DNA of 64,000 nucleotides, taken from assembly GCA_009760855.2 (NCBI GenBank), contig WPIO01000023.1, positions 1,905,001 to 1,969,000 on the forward strand, read 5' to 3'. Below the pieces are notes generated by a model that saw nothing but the letters and a program-made list of their open reading frames with translations, made no database searches and was not told the DNA's origin. Within the stretch, counting starts at the first letter, position 1. Every line of letters begins with the position of its first letter. Shown here piece after piece: positions 38,702-51,113 of this stretch. Position numbers and translations under genes: made by a program. Source of the DNA: Cristatella mucedo. Lineage: Eukaryota > Bryozoa > Phylactolaemata > Cristatellidae.

Positions 38702-39129
38702 CCTGCTGCAGTACTCGAGTTCGCTCTTGGCATAGGTCCGCGCGCGTTCAATATTCACTAATCGACACTCCCGAATTGCGCATATTCATTATTCTCTCGC
38801 ATAAACTGTAGAATTTCATAAAAATACGTCAGCTGTACGACTTGGTCCTGTTTTTGATGATAAGGGCGCATTTTCCACACGTCCAAAGTGAATTCGATTT
38901 TTTCCGGCTACTTTAAATGCGACGGAAAGGAAGACGTTACGACGGCACGTGAAGGTCAGACGCTCAGTGTACACAAGTGCACGGAGGACGATTCATTCGA
39001 AGGATCGAGCGCTGTGCGAAGCACAAGCAGGGTTTTTAGCTACTACTTATATGCCGTCAAGTGAGGGAGAGTGTCGTCGCATCAGTCGGACGTGAGTTCC
39101 GGGCTTTCGAGGCGTGGGAGCTGAAAGCG

Positions 39130-39800
39130 CCGCGGTCTCGTGTTATGATTTGAGCTTCCCTAGAAACGCGACTCTAACGACTTGAGTCGCAGGAGTCGGC
39201 GGTAGAATGCGAAGCCAGAGAAGGAATATTTCCAATGGATATGCTGGAGCTAGAGAATGAAGGGATTTAAAAGTGAGTGGCAGTGCCTTGAAGTCGATAC
39301 ACTTCTTGGTGGGTAAGCGCCAGAGCATGACCAAATGGCGCAACACGGCGGGATCGTGGCGTTCGCGAAACGGACAAGCCTAGCTACAGACTTTTGCACA
39401 CTGCTAACGTCTTATTTCAATGTCAAGAGGACCTGCCAGTAGCGAATTTTCCGAGGTCAAGACGAAATTTCACGACTGCATTCGTTCGGACCAGCTTTGC
39501 GGCGGCATCCTTATCTAGTCGGCCCCAGTTTTTACGATGGTGCGTAGCTAACTAAAACTAGGCAGACTCAACAGTGGAGCTGATGCGACCATCGCACGAA
39601 GGTCATTTTAGAACAGGACGCTGATATTTCGCACAGACGCTATAGAAGATACGCTCGCCGAGCAAGTTTTGAGGCTTAGGATTTTCAATTTATTAGTAGC
39701 GCCAAGTATGCCGTAACTAGTACAGTGGTTCGTCGATTTGACAAGCAAAAGGTCAGCAGGAGGTCAGCTACCGAAATGTTCCGCATTCCCCTTCGGCCGA
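39130..39800 (-). mobile_element. Diverged LINE family A fragment
   Basis: Minus-strand remnants include LPLTFKSLHSLAPAYPLE (about 39280-39225). The stretches GAATGAAGGGATTTAAAAGT, CCTTGAAGTCGATACAC and AACAGTGGAGCTGATGCGAC on the plus strand match the 49 kb copy. Heavily mutated. Confidence 0.65.
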
Positions 39801-40493
39801 CGCTGCAGACATTTTCCCGCACAGCGTCCGCTTAGGGTTTTCCTCCGAATTAAGTTAGAATTAAGCGAAATTCATTCGCGCCTGCAGCGTCTGCGCCTCA
39901 TTGAGTTCTAAATTCAAAGTTTAAGGAGTCTTTGACATGTCGCGCCTTGTACGCAAGACGATGCTACACCTAAGGTTCAAGGTCCAGCGCCGAGGGAGCA
40001 AGGTAAAGGCCGGAGGCAGATCAAAGTGTGGCGACAAACGACTAAAAGACGGCGGTTATATGCAGTCGGCAATGAAGAGGAGGATCTGATGAGAAAATGA
40101 TAAGTTCAGCGGACTGAAATTTGTCACGGTCATCAGCTGGCGGCGGCACACAAAGGCACGCATTTTTTCATGATTCACGAGACTTTTTTTGGGCGAGAAA
40201 TGTGTCATTTGCATGCAGCGCGCAGTGCAGGCGTAATGGCGAAAACCTCAGTGCGACTTGAGCGGCCGGCGCGCTCGACGCATAGTGGTTTCTCAAAAAA
40301 ATCAGATCCAACATGGCAGCGGTAGGTGCCGAGAGCCGATGGCTTAAACGAGTCGTCTCGCAAATCCGCTTAAGTTTCTCGAATTAGCCAAGCGTATCGT
40401 CGATTGAAACAGCCCGGCGGCGGCGGCCTTCGAGCGGCATTGATCCTACTGACGGTCTGCAGATCGCCTTGCCTCGACCGACTCTGCTACTAC

Positions 40494-40538
40494 TACAGCG
40501 ATTCTACCCGTCGCACGGAGACGGGTAGAATCGCTGTA
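40494..40538. repeat. Perfect 19-bp hairpin with 7-base loop
   Basis: TACAGCGATTCTACCCGTC and its exact reverse complement GACGGGTAGAATCGCTGTA flank the loop GCACGGA in GC-rich DNA. No terminator or transposon context is evident. Confidence 0.93.
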
Positions 40539-40864
40539 CCTGCGCCGAACGGAAGCGGAAGGATTAAGGAGCGCACTTCGAATCGCCTTCGGATCGCCCG
40601 CGAAGCCTGCGCAGCTGGCTGCGCAGCAGTCGTTCGGGCAGCTCGCGCCGCTCGCTGCGATCGGACTGCGAGCAGACGATCGGCGGCGGTGATTGGCGGC
40701 GATTGGCGGCGGCGGCGAGGGCCGCAGTCGGACGCGGCCGCGGCGGCGGCCTGCGACCGGCGATCTCGCGCCAGCGCCGTCGTATTGGAGTGGATACCTC
40801 CGGCTTATTGTTACATGGTTAAATTGGTTTAGGTCGGCTCAGTCCTCAGTCGCAGCTTCCAGCA

Positions 40865-40865
<1 letters not shown>

Positions 40866-40897
<32 letters not shown>
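40866..40897. repeat. (CT)n tract
   Basis: About 16 CT units just upstream of the tandem duplication. Confidence 0.95.
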
Positions 40898-40900
<3 letters not shown>

Positions 40901-40972
40901 TCTGGCCCGCTGCAGCTATCGACTGGCGCTCCGCAGCGGGCTTTAAACGAGCGTCTCGCTGTTTGCCAGCGT

Positions 40973-41047
40973 AAAAACCAGCGCGGGGCGCGCGCGCGCA
41001 TTGTAAGTCGACTAAAAACCAGCGCAGCGCACGCATTGTAAGTCGAC
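40973..41047. repeat. Tandem duplication of about 35-40 bp
   Basis: AAAAACCAGCGC...GCATTGTAAGTCGACT occurs twice back to back (40973-41012 and 41013-41047). The copies differ by the length of a CGCGCG stretch. Confidence 0.93.
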
Positions 41048-41976
41048 TACAATATTTTTGTTTGTGCTACAGGCTCCAATAACAAACTCCGGTGTGTACG
41101 TAGCGAGCTCAGCGCGGCAGCAGAGCGACTCTCCGGCGCTTGTGATGTGTAACTCCCGCCGCGGCGGCGGCGTGCTCGAGCGGACCTCGCCAAGCCGCCT
41201 GACGGTGTCGCTGGTCATATATTTACTATTGCTTCTGGCGAATCGCACCTGCTCGCGCGCGCGAGTGCGTGCGTCCCAACCCCGCAATGGACGCGGAGGC
41301 TGGAGAATGCCTCGAGGCGACCTCGGGGATCGGGAGATGGGCGAGCGGGCGGGCGGGCGCGGGGAGACGGGTGCGCTCTGAACTCTGCGCGTTCACCTCT
41401 GCTCGCGCGCGCGCGCAGCCGCGTTCGCTGCCCGGTCTCGGGCGGGATGAATGAGCAATGATGAAATTCTCGCCAACCTGGGAATAGCAAACGGATTAAA
41501 ATTAGCGTGCATTTCATAACTAACTAGCTATTTGATAGTAATTATTCAATACTATTAAGTCAAACAAAAGTGACCACTCAACATGATTAAGAAATAACCA
41601 GGTATTCTAGATTTGCTGTTGCTATGCTGCAAAACAGTTTTCCAATAAGCCTTTAAACACATTTCCCCTAGCATGTTTTTTGTTTTTATATCGTCCGTGA
41701 AAACGACGTTCCCAATTCAAGTAGCATCCTAGTGAAAGGGCTCAGAGTAAGCTCTCATGTTCTCCTAGAATTTGCGAAGAGGAGTATCAGTGATGAGGAC
41801 TTTGAGGGACATTCTGCATTCCATTTCGGCAGCGTTCTGTATGAGTATCTAAACCAGCTGCTCAGAGCTTTCAGTCTTGTAATGGCCCCGAAAAGCGCGA
41901 ACCGCTGTAACGAAGCATTTCCAATCAGCTTTATTCGTCCTGTTTAGCTTCTAGGCGAATTCGCCACATCCTATGG

Positions 41977-42164
41977 CAGCGGTTCTCAACCTGTGGGTCG
42001 CGACCCATTTGGGTGTCGAACGACCCTTTCGCAGGAGTTCGCCTAAGACCACCGGAAAACACGCGTTTCCACATTTTGCACCGAATAATGTTATGGTTGG
42101 GGATCGCTACAACATGAGGAACTGTATTAAAGGGTCGCGACATTAGGAAGGTTAAGAACCATTG
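41977..42164 (+). mobile_element. hAT-type MITE, SPIN-like, copy 2
   Basis: This 188-base element opens CAGCGGTTCTCAACCTGTGG and ends GGAAGGTTAAGAACCATTG, giving inverted terminal repeats of about 16 bases. The flanks TCCTATGG and CTCTATGA match at five of eight positions around a central TA, consistent with an aged 8-bp target duplication. It encodes no transposase. It shares its internal structure with copy 1, so both derive from one deletion derivative. Confidence 0.8.
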
Positions 42165-42715
42165 CTCTATGATCTTTTTTTGTGTGGCTCGACGATGCTT
42201 TGACCTTTGCATCAGACAGCTGTGGAAACACATATGGGAGGTATTTGAAAGTTGCTGACTCATCGTCTCGAGCCGTGAAAAATGGCTCGATGGGGCCCAA
42301 CTAAGATGGAGGCAACGGAAGCATCAGCACCTTCCAAGGGTTTACTTGCAGCCGCCGTACCGCGCGATTGAGTCCTCGCTACTGAGAACTCGGTCTGCTG
42401 CTTCGTCCACTCCCCTTTTGCGATGGTGCACCTTGGTGTACCGGCTGTCCCATGAGCAAACTAAACAAAGAAACTCCGCGAAGCCACCTCGGAGGCTGGA
42501 ACGACCTGGAACGACATCGCTTTGCAGTCTCCAATGACCTGCCAGTCGTAGTCGCCCTTCTTCAAGGCACAGTGAGAGCGACATCTTGACATCTTGGCGT
42601 AGTCCTATTTGGGGTGCACAAAGTGAGCCGCAGGGAGATGTGGCGGTTCCGCTATATATAGCAGCTGCTAGGGAAGCTGCTGCTGCTGCTGCTGCACGGC
42701 TCCCGGATGAACGCC

Positions 42716-42871
42716 AAGCTGGTTTGGCCCAGCGGAGGTTAAGGTGCTCGTCCTGGGAACCGAGGTCTCTGGTCTCAGTCGTGGGCTCATCGAGCCCCCC
42801 CTGAATAGAGATTGAGTTCTCTTAGGGCGCTAGACGAATTCCTTAGTAAAGGAAGCAATTATTATTATACA
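42716..42871 (+). mobile_element. tRNA-derived SINE
   Basis: Plus-strand copy: GGTTTGGCCCAGCGGAGGTT, GTGGGCTCATCGAGCCCC, GAATAGAGATTGAGTTCTCT, TAGGGCGCTA, then (ATT)n. The 3' part is nearly identical to the LINE A tail. Confidence 0.82.
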
Positions 42872-43320
42872 TAACTATATTAGTGCATCTCTACGAAGAG
42901 GTGCCATTCGCTCGGTGATTCCTAGAGCCTCGCATAGGCCGGCCGCTTATAGTTTTAGTAGCACAGCCCGACTTGCGCACATAAAGCTTCGGTAAAAGTT
43001 GAAGACGCTGTTCCTGGTCTGTTTATTTCTCACTTTCATCCAACAAGTTCCACTCCTTGAGCCAAATATGTCAGAAGCTCAGCATTGAACTTGGTACGAT
43101 CGAGGTCTCTGATCGGATTGCTGAGGTCTTGCTGGTACAGGAAGTATGGTTTCTTTCCTCAGAACCACATCTGTGAAGTTGAAATGTGGATCTCCTTTAT
43201 CTTCTTCTCTGTCTGGTTTGCTTCTCTCTCCCGGTGATGGCTTATTCCCCCTCGCTCTCTCTCTGTCGGTGGGGACGGTGAGCTCAGCCCAGTGTCGCAC
43301 TGTGGCCATGGATGAAGGAA

Positions 43321-44051
<731 letters not shown>

Positions 44052-46630
44052 GGTGGGAACAATGAGCTCAGGCAGTATCGTACTGTGGCCACGAATGAAG
44101 GAATGCGTGGATACATGATTTATGACGGCGCCGTGCCAAACTGGCTTATGCCTGTGACTAAGTCCTGTGTCACTTGCACTGGGCACGTAGCGATGCTAGT
44201 TAGTTCTTACAGGTGCGTTGCAAATGCTGGCAAGGCTGGCGTCTCGAAGCGCGACCAGAGACTGATATTTGCTGCGCCGACACACTTAGGTACGCCGAAG
44301 GTAGCAGAGCAGGGCGGCATTAAAGAGCTCACCGGACTTAACATGAATGAGTCCACGTCATAGCCAGCAGTAGTGCAGCCTGTTCCAGCGGGCCACAGGG
44401 GGAAGGGGACTCGTGGCGCACCGAACCATCCAACGCAACGAACCATACAACAGACTCATTCGAAGCAAAAACTACGCCTGACTAACCGACTCTTGCATTC
44501 TTTGCTTTCGCATAGTCCAAGCCATTGATTTTGAGATATTCGGCTGCTAGAAACCTCGTCCGAAGCGCCCGCTGAGCCCGACCGCTGCGGCACGCCTGGG
44601 CAAGTTTCTGTAATCTTTCTCCCTCCGGTGAGAGCTGGCCCTCGCTACTGCCGACTGCTGTGGGCTTTAGATCGATGCAAGTAGCGAGCGAGCGAGCAGC
44701 GACGGCGGCGGCGGGCGGCGGGGGCAGCGAGTGTGCTTCCAGCAGTGCGAGCGAGCCGCCCGCGTTCTTTCTTGTGTGCGCCTCGCGAAAGGAATTCGAT
44801 CAAAGACGCGACGCCGCCTGGCGCAATATTTTGGAGCTCACTAAACGGGCCTGGAAAACGAAGCAAGTAACGAGTAATGGTTCGGTAAGGCTTCAAGGCG
44901 CCGTTGAGAGGAGTTGAAAGACAGGAATGGTGAGGGGGCGTCCAACGGGTCCTGCCCACTTGAGCCGCAACGCGTTCTTTCAGTCTTTTTTACGATTCTA
45001 GCGCTTTACGATTCTATTCCTTGCGATTCGCCTCCAGGAAGGTCAAGGTGGGATTTCTCCTTGGCTTAGTCCGGGCTTACGCACTGGCTTAAAGAAGGAT
45101 TAAACGAGCCTTGATGCACGCATTATTCCTTTCGCTTTTGAAAATGCCGCCGTTGCTTGGATTTAGGCCGTATACTTTGATTTGCTTGTTTTTTTTGGCT
45201 AAACACATTTTTGCAAATGTCAGAGTCATTCGCCTTCAAGGGCATGTCAGCCCTTAGTTGGTTTGAGGCCAGTCTTGAGGAGAGTCCGCGAAGAGCTAGC
45301 TAGTCGCAGAAAGAGTCCGAGCTTGATCGGCGACGTCCAGAGCCTGGGCCGCCGTTATCAAAGCGGCGCTACAATATTCGCAATGCAGTGCTTTGACATT
45401 CTCAACGAACTCGTTACGGGACGGTTCGGATCTTATACTGCGTCCAAAAGCACTGACTGCTAGGGCTGAGTTTTCGCGTCGTATTGGAAAATGAATGACG
45501 AATGCGTAATGCCGCGAGATTTCAAAAAGAGATAGAAAGAGAGACGCAGAGAGAGAGAGAGAGAGTAGTGCCGAGCGATGCCGAAGAGAGACGGATGACC
45601 AGGAGCGAGAGGAAAGCGAGAGAAACCAACCGGCGCCGGGGCGCCAGAAGCAAGGAGAAAAAGGTGAAGGTCGAGCTCGTGCGCGCGAAGAAGGTGGCGC
45701 CGCGAAGACAAAACAAAGAAGGATTTGTTGGCAGCCGCTCGCTGACTCACTCGCTAGCCTCGTCCGTGTTTGCTCTGGACAGGACATCTAGCTCTTGGTA
45801 TTTTTTCTAAGCGACAGCAGGTGCCGTTTTGGCTAGGAAAGCATCAGAGGGGCCCTCTGTATCCTGACGTGCGCGGTTTCTGTTAAAGCAATGGCGGCCT
45901 TCCTTAATGGGCAATCAATCGCCGCCGGCGCCGGAGCCACGATGGCTTCGGCATATGGCAACGTATCCGGCGAATTCTCGTCGTCGGCGCCGGCTGTGGC
46001 GTAGCATTTTGTCTGCACACGCTTGCACCCTAATTGTCGCTGAGAATGCGAAGTGGAGACGCGGATTTTGAAGGGTTTCAGTATTTAAAAGGCGATCAAT
46101 GCACTACTATTGGCATGCAAAAGCTAACGATGCTGGTAGAAATAGAGCAAACAAGTCTGACGGTCACTCGAAAAGTTCTAGCCTACTCTAGGAGACGACG
46201 ATCGATCGTGCTTACGTCCTTCGACTAATGGCTCGACTGATGGCTAATAAATAATAATACCGCGCTTGCTCTTTCCACCCTCGCTCTTCATACCGATATT
46301 AAACGATCTGGACAACCAGTACGTGGCGGCAGAATTCTTGGCCGCGCATAAGGACGCATCGGCACGTCAACTATCAGGCCCAAAGCTCAAGCGCAAGACG
46401 TTCGCGAAAGCCTTGACAAGTGGCTCTCGACAGGACAGGCAAGTTTTCGTGCAAGAGTGCGCGAAAGTCATCCGAAGTGGGCACAGCCTACGAGCTGCGC
46501 CCGGGATCGCTGTCTCTGAGAAGGATCTCAGTCTGGATGGCCCGGATTTCTTTCTTCTTGCGTTTCTTCTGTCGTTCTTGCTGCCGTCTCGTTCCCGGTA
46601 TCTCCTTTCGTGACATTTTAGCGTTACACT

Positions 46631-46643
46631 AATATATATATAT

Positions 46644-46730
<87 letters not shown>
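46631..46730. repeat. (TA)n array with CA interruption
   Basis: About 100 bases of TA/CA directly next to a SINE 3' end. Confidence 0.95.
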
Positions 46731-46881
46731 ATCTTTTAAGCGCCCCGAGAGAATATTTATTCAAGCGCTTCACATACGCCACGGGGCTCGAGCCCACGAC
46801 CTTGGTCGTCAAATACATTCACCTTGACTTTGGTTGAGTTGAGCAGGTTGAACGCTGGGCCAAACCAGCGCGGCTGCACTG
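46727..46881 (-). mobile_element. tRNA-derived SINE
   Basis: Minus-strand copy abutting a TA array. GGGCTCGAGCCCACGACC marks the B box and GGGCCAAACCAGCGCGGCTG the head. An extra ~25-base segment sits between the boxes. Confidence 0.78.
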
Positions 46882-46989
46882 TTCTCTATAAGATAGCCTT
46901 ACGAATTTTTTTTTTCAAAATTCCTCTCATCTCGAGCGAACCCATTCTGCACTCGAAAAGAACCTCAAATTCTAACAATGTTATTTGTG

Positions 46990-47120
46990 CCGCCCCGGTT
47001 TGGCCCAGGGATTAACGCGCTCGCTTTTCACTACCAAAGTCTCAGGGGCTCAGGCCCTTCAACATACTGTATGTGAAGCGTCTGGATAGAGTTTAAACTC
47101 TCTTAGGGCGCTACACAATC
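46990..47120 (+). mobile_element. tRNA-derived SINE
   Basis: Plus-strand copy: CCCCGGTTTGGCCCAGGGAT (A box), GGGGCTCAGGCCC (decayed B box), then GGATAGAGTTTAAACTCTCT and TAGGGCGCTAC. It lies 110 bases from the minus-strand copy, so the two form an inverted pair. Confidence 0.8.
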
Positions 47121-47834
47121 ACCACAAGGTACTCACCGAAAAACTTTTTCAAATGCCTCCGTGCGAAGCTGAGGCTGATGCAGATAAAAATGACGAAATA
47201 AAATGGAATAGGATTCTGCCCTAAAATGAAACCATACTGCTTTCTAAAAAGACCCAGACTGCTTTCAAGGCCGTCTATATTTGGTCATCGGAGCAAAGCT
47301 TTCTTGCATCTTTGAAAAAGCTGGGAGTAACTATACTGTATGGCAAGTCTTTACTTTAAACTTGTTTGTTGGTTGTGTTTTTGCAATAGTCAATGGCCCA
47401 AATAGCAAAGAAAGCGGCCAATAGTCCCTCTAAACTTTGATTTTTGTTTCCAGAATAGAGATACATTTAAAGTTCACTTGTCTATTAGAGCATTGAGATA
47501 CTGATAGAACCAAAAGTCAGGTGTTAAATAAGAACATTCGGATTTTTTATACAAGATTCATTTTTGAATGAAGTCACGATAGTAAATACTTCTACGACAA
47601 AACGCTATAAAGTGTTCACAAAAAATTAAAAATATTCCTTTTATATGTGTTTAACTCTATTGCTGATCACTAGACGAAGTCTTCTAGGTAAGGAGTCGCA
47701 TTCGTAGGGTACAACTTTTAATAATGTCTTTAATAATGCTTTCCTGCAATTGAAAAAGTAAAAGAAATAGGTGAGCATTATGCCCACGTGCTCAGTTTAT
47801 TTCTCGCTGCCTAAATAGACTTGAACCATATAAT

Positions 47835-48350
47835 AATAATAATTATGAGTATTTTTTATGGCGCATGAGAGATTTGAATTTCAATTCAAGTGCTTTAAAA
47901 CTCGCTGCAAAGGAAACAAAAAATGACTAGCAGTAAATGACAAGCACGATGTCCAGCTTAGGCAAGCGTGAAAAAGCACCAAGTACTATACTTGGACTAC
48001 ATGGAGAATCACACGGAAAGGCACTCGGGGCTGCGGGTCAGCGGGCTCACATGTGGAAAGGCACTCAGAATGCGCAGGGGAAAAAAAGTTCACTTGGGTG
48101 CTGTACAAAAGCATATCGCCCATTCCAATTGTCGCGACGTGCTCAGTTTCGTAAGGCGCGAGCATGCAAAGGACAATTCCAAGGGCAAAGGACCCACAGG
48201 ACAGAGCCCAGAACCACTTGATTTGCTTTAAGCCTTCCTTTGAATGCCATCAAATCAGGAGATGACCGGATCTCAGTCGGTAACGAGTTCAAAGCTTTGG
48301 GGGGGGGGGCTGACGAATAGAAAGGGAAGGCACGGAATAAAAACCATTCG
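47835..48350 (-). mobile_element. LINE family A-related 3' fragment
   Basis: On the minus strand, LNSLPTEIRSSPDLMAFKGR (about 48290-48225) is the usual LINE C-terminal 'LP..IR....L..FK..LK' segment. The 3' end at 47838-47915 resembles the family A tail, with degraded GGCGCATGAGAGATTTGAAT and AAGTGCTTTAAAACTCGCTG and an ATT-rich terminus. Confidence 0.6.
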
Positions 48351-48484
48351 AAATTAGAAGTTAAGGGCACCAACCAATCGACCAACACATTTTCTCGAGA
48401 TGGATTTAAATGGGCTACCCACTAGATGCAGTTTTTTTTATGCATTCGACCGATTTGGCGACAGATTAGCCCCTCCACGCAGGC

Positions 48485-48625
48485 TTGGTGCAGTGAACAA
48501 GGTGCACGCCCGACCAAAGTCAAGGTGCATGTATCCGATGACCGAGGTCACGGGTTCGAGCCCCGTGGCACATACAAAGTTTCTGAGTAGAGAATAAATT
48601 CTCTTAGGGCGCCATAGTAATTAAT
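48485..48625 (+). mobile_element. tRNA-derived SINE, 5'-degraded
   Basis: The B box (ACGGGTTCGAGCCCCGTGGC) and 3' tail (GAGTAGAGAATAAATTCTCT, TAGGGCGCCA) are clear. The A-box region is unrecognisable. Confidence 0.72.
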
Positions 48626-48664
48626 TACATTTAACTATATGTGGAGACAAGGACGAAAGCTGTA

Positions 48665-51050
48665 CTCAGTAAAATAATAATAAGAAGAATAAAACGTTTG
48701 ATATAGCACCCTCAGAGAACTCAATCCCTTTCTATGAACCTTACATTTGCTGCAAAGGAAGGTTAGTAGTAGCATGCTCAATGAAGTGAACAACAGTGAA
48801 CTCAGTGGAGCGCAGTGAACAGCAAGAATAACATAGCTAGGGGTGACATGCACAGGGTCAGCATGTAAGTGTGGTTAGTGGCAGCATGCACAGTGTCAAC
48901 ACGCATAAGCGCATAAAGGTTGAATCACAGGGACCCACTAAATGCTGTGATAAATAAATAGGTGCGTTTTTAGTTTCTTTTTAAATGTGAACAAGTCAGG
49001 AGATGTCGTGACGCAAGTCGAGAGTCAGTTCCAGGCTTTGGGAGCATACGAACTCAAGGTGCGGTTTCCAAAGGATTTGAGATTTGTACGAGGTATAGGT
49101 AAACAATTAGATTCCGAAAAGCATGTGGTACGATGCTTAGCCTGGTAGAGCAGTAGATCTGATAGGTAGGCTGGAACCAAAGAGTGAAGGACACTGAAAG
49201 TGAGTGGCAAAACCCTGAAGTTGATACGTTGCTTGACAGGGAGCCAGTGCAGATCGCGAGAAGTAGTGCGATGTGGCAACTGCGACGCCCACAACAGACA
49301 AGCTTAACTGCAGAGTTTTGCATCAGCTGTAAGTGCCGGATTGCACAGGCCGGAAGGCCAGCAAGTGAGTTACAGAAGTCAAGACTGAGTGTCACAAATG
49401 CATGGACCAATTTAGATGCAGTATCCCTGTCTAAACAAGCCAGAAGTTAAGCAATGTTATATAGCTGAACGTAGGTAGACTTGGCTGTGGAGCTGGTGTG
49501 GTCGTCCAACGAAAGGTCACTTTGGAACATGACACCTAGATTTCGTGCAGATTCAACAAGAGATATGCTGGCAGAGCCGATTTTGAGCATTAGCCATTCA
49601 ATTTTCTGAATCGCACTTGGTTTTCCCATAACTAATAAGTTGGATTTATCACCGTTCAATATAAGAAAGTTCGGTGCCATCCATGTGTGGATGTCATCAA
49701 TACATGCAGCAAGGGAGTTGAGAGAATTCGGCATGCTGGAAAGCTTGCAGGGATCAAAGCAACGGTACAACTGAGTGTCTTCTGGATAGAAGTGAAAGAC
49801 TAGATTGTGCATTATAAACCGTGAAAAGAACGGAACCAAGCACAGAGCCCTGAGGTACCCCATATTTCAGAGGTTCTTCTTCGTATAATCTTTGTCCATT
49901 CACATCAATACTCAGGAGTCACCCACTGAGATAGGACCTGAACAATTGCAATGCAGTGCCAGCGATGCCCAGGCGAGATTAGAGGGGCTCAAGAAGGACT
50001 TGGTGATCGATAGTATCAAAAGCTGCCGGAAGATCAAGCAAAACCAGTAGAGAGACTCTACCCAACTCTGAATTCCTAAGTAGGTCGTTATTCACCGAGG
50101 GCCATGCCGACTCTGTGGAGTTATTAGCTATAAAACCAGACTTGAACTTATTAGCCAAGTTTGAAGTTTCAATAAATGAGTTCAGCTGTTCTGCCACGAC
50201 TCGTTTTAGTGTCTTTGAAAGGAACGGTAGAAGGGAGACTGGGTGGAAGTTGCTCAAGTTCTCTTGGTCTAGTGTTGCTTTCTTGAGTAGTGGCCTGACT
50301 ACAGCCTGTTTGAAAGGTGCTGGGATTTTTTGAAAGGTGCTGGGACATGACCTTGAGGCTAATGACATATTTATGATGTTAGTTATGCATGGCAAGAGCA
50401 GATCAATGCATTGTAAAAGCAGGAAAGTATGAATAGGGTCCAGATGTCTTTTTTTGAATCGGTCATGAACTTCAGGTCGAGGTCACTGGTGACCTTGAAT
50501 GTAGACGTTGAGGTGCCGCATGGAATTGAGGACAGCATTCCAGCGGGGATGCTGCCAGCTTAGGGACGGACTCCCTGATCTTGTCTATCTTGTTGTCAAA
50601 GAAGATAGAGAAGCGATCAGCAACATCACTACAAGTATCGCTAGGTAAGCAACATCACTACAAGTATCGCTAGGTAAGCAACATCACTACAAGTATCGCT
50701 AACCTGGGTGCGTTTAAGGAGATTAGACAATATGATTCTGTATTGAGCATGTGTGACATTTTTAGAAGGTAGATTTGGCCTTTGCTAGGATCGATTGATA
50801 CGATCTTCAGTAGTCCTCATATGCCTGTCGATGGACAGTCAGTCCTGATCTTTTGTATTCTTATTTCAAGCTTGCGTTTAGTAGACCGAGCTAGTTTAAT
50901 GTCTGTTATAAACCAAAAGCCGCCTGGGCCAGGGTGCTCAGTGCGCTTAGTCAGAGGTGCAAATTCCTCGAGTATGTTAACTAGTGTCGTGTTTTAGCAA
51001 TCTACCAATGATGACATGTCGGAAGGGGGATTGAGCAGCAAAAGTTAAGC
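48665..51050 (-). pseudogene. LINE family A (L2/CR1-type), reverse transcriptase and 3' end, inactive
   Basis: Read on the minus strand this is a near-continuous LINE second ORF in several broken frames. It includes the APLTKRTEHPGPGGFWFI segment (about 50960-50880), NFHPVSLLPFLSKTL (the SNYRPVSNLPFLSK block), DLPAAFDTIDHQVLLEPL (motif A), HFYPEDTQLY in place of YADDTQLY (motif C), and then SARNLGVMFQSDLSLDDH, LDFCNSLAGLPACAIRHLQL and a 3' UTR. The catalytic box reads YPED, so the first catalytic aspartate is lost. The element ends at 48665-48735 with the family 3' stem sequence and A/T-rich repeats. No endonuclease domain is recognised upstream. Confidence 0.88.
50620..50703. repeat. 29-bp tandem repeat, three units, within LINE A
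   Basis: GCAACATCACTACAAGTATC plus GCTAGGTAA is present in two identical 29-base units and a third partial one (starts 50620, 50649, 50678). It lies inside the minus-strand LINE A coding region. Confidence 0.95.
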
Positions 51051-51113
51051 AGATATTCTCGCATTAACAGCATCGATGTCAAGGACGTTGAGGTTCGCGA
51101 TTCACAGATATTT

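Larger units (their letters stand above)
39801..41976. other. Intergenic, partly CpG-rich; no recognised gene
   Basis: Positions 40250-41450 are GC-rich and hold the perfect hairpin, the CT tract and the tandem duplication. Open frames are Arg/Ala-rich and overlap on both strands. It could be a CpG-island promoter for an unseen gene, but no exon is supported. Confidence 0.5.

Noticed and set aside
46790-46803. tRNA gene suggested by GGGCTCGAGCCC B boxes
   Set aside because: Every such site belongs to a repeated SINE with a LINE-like tail; no complete cloverleaf was seen.
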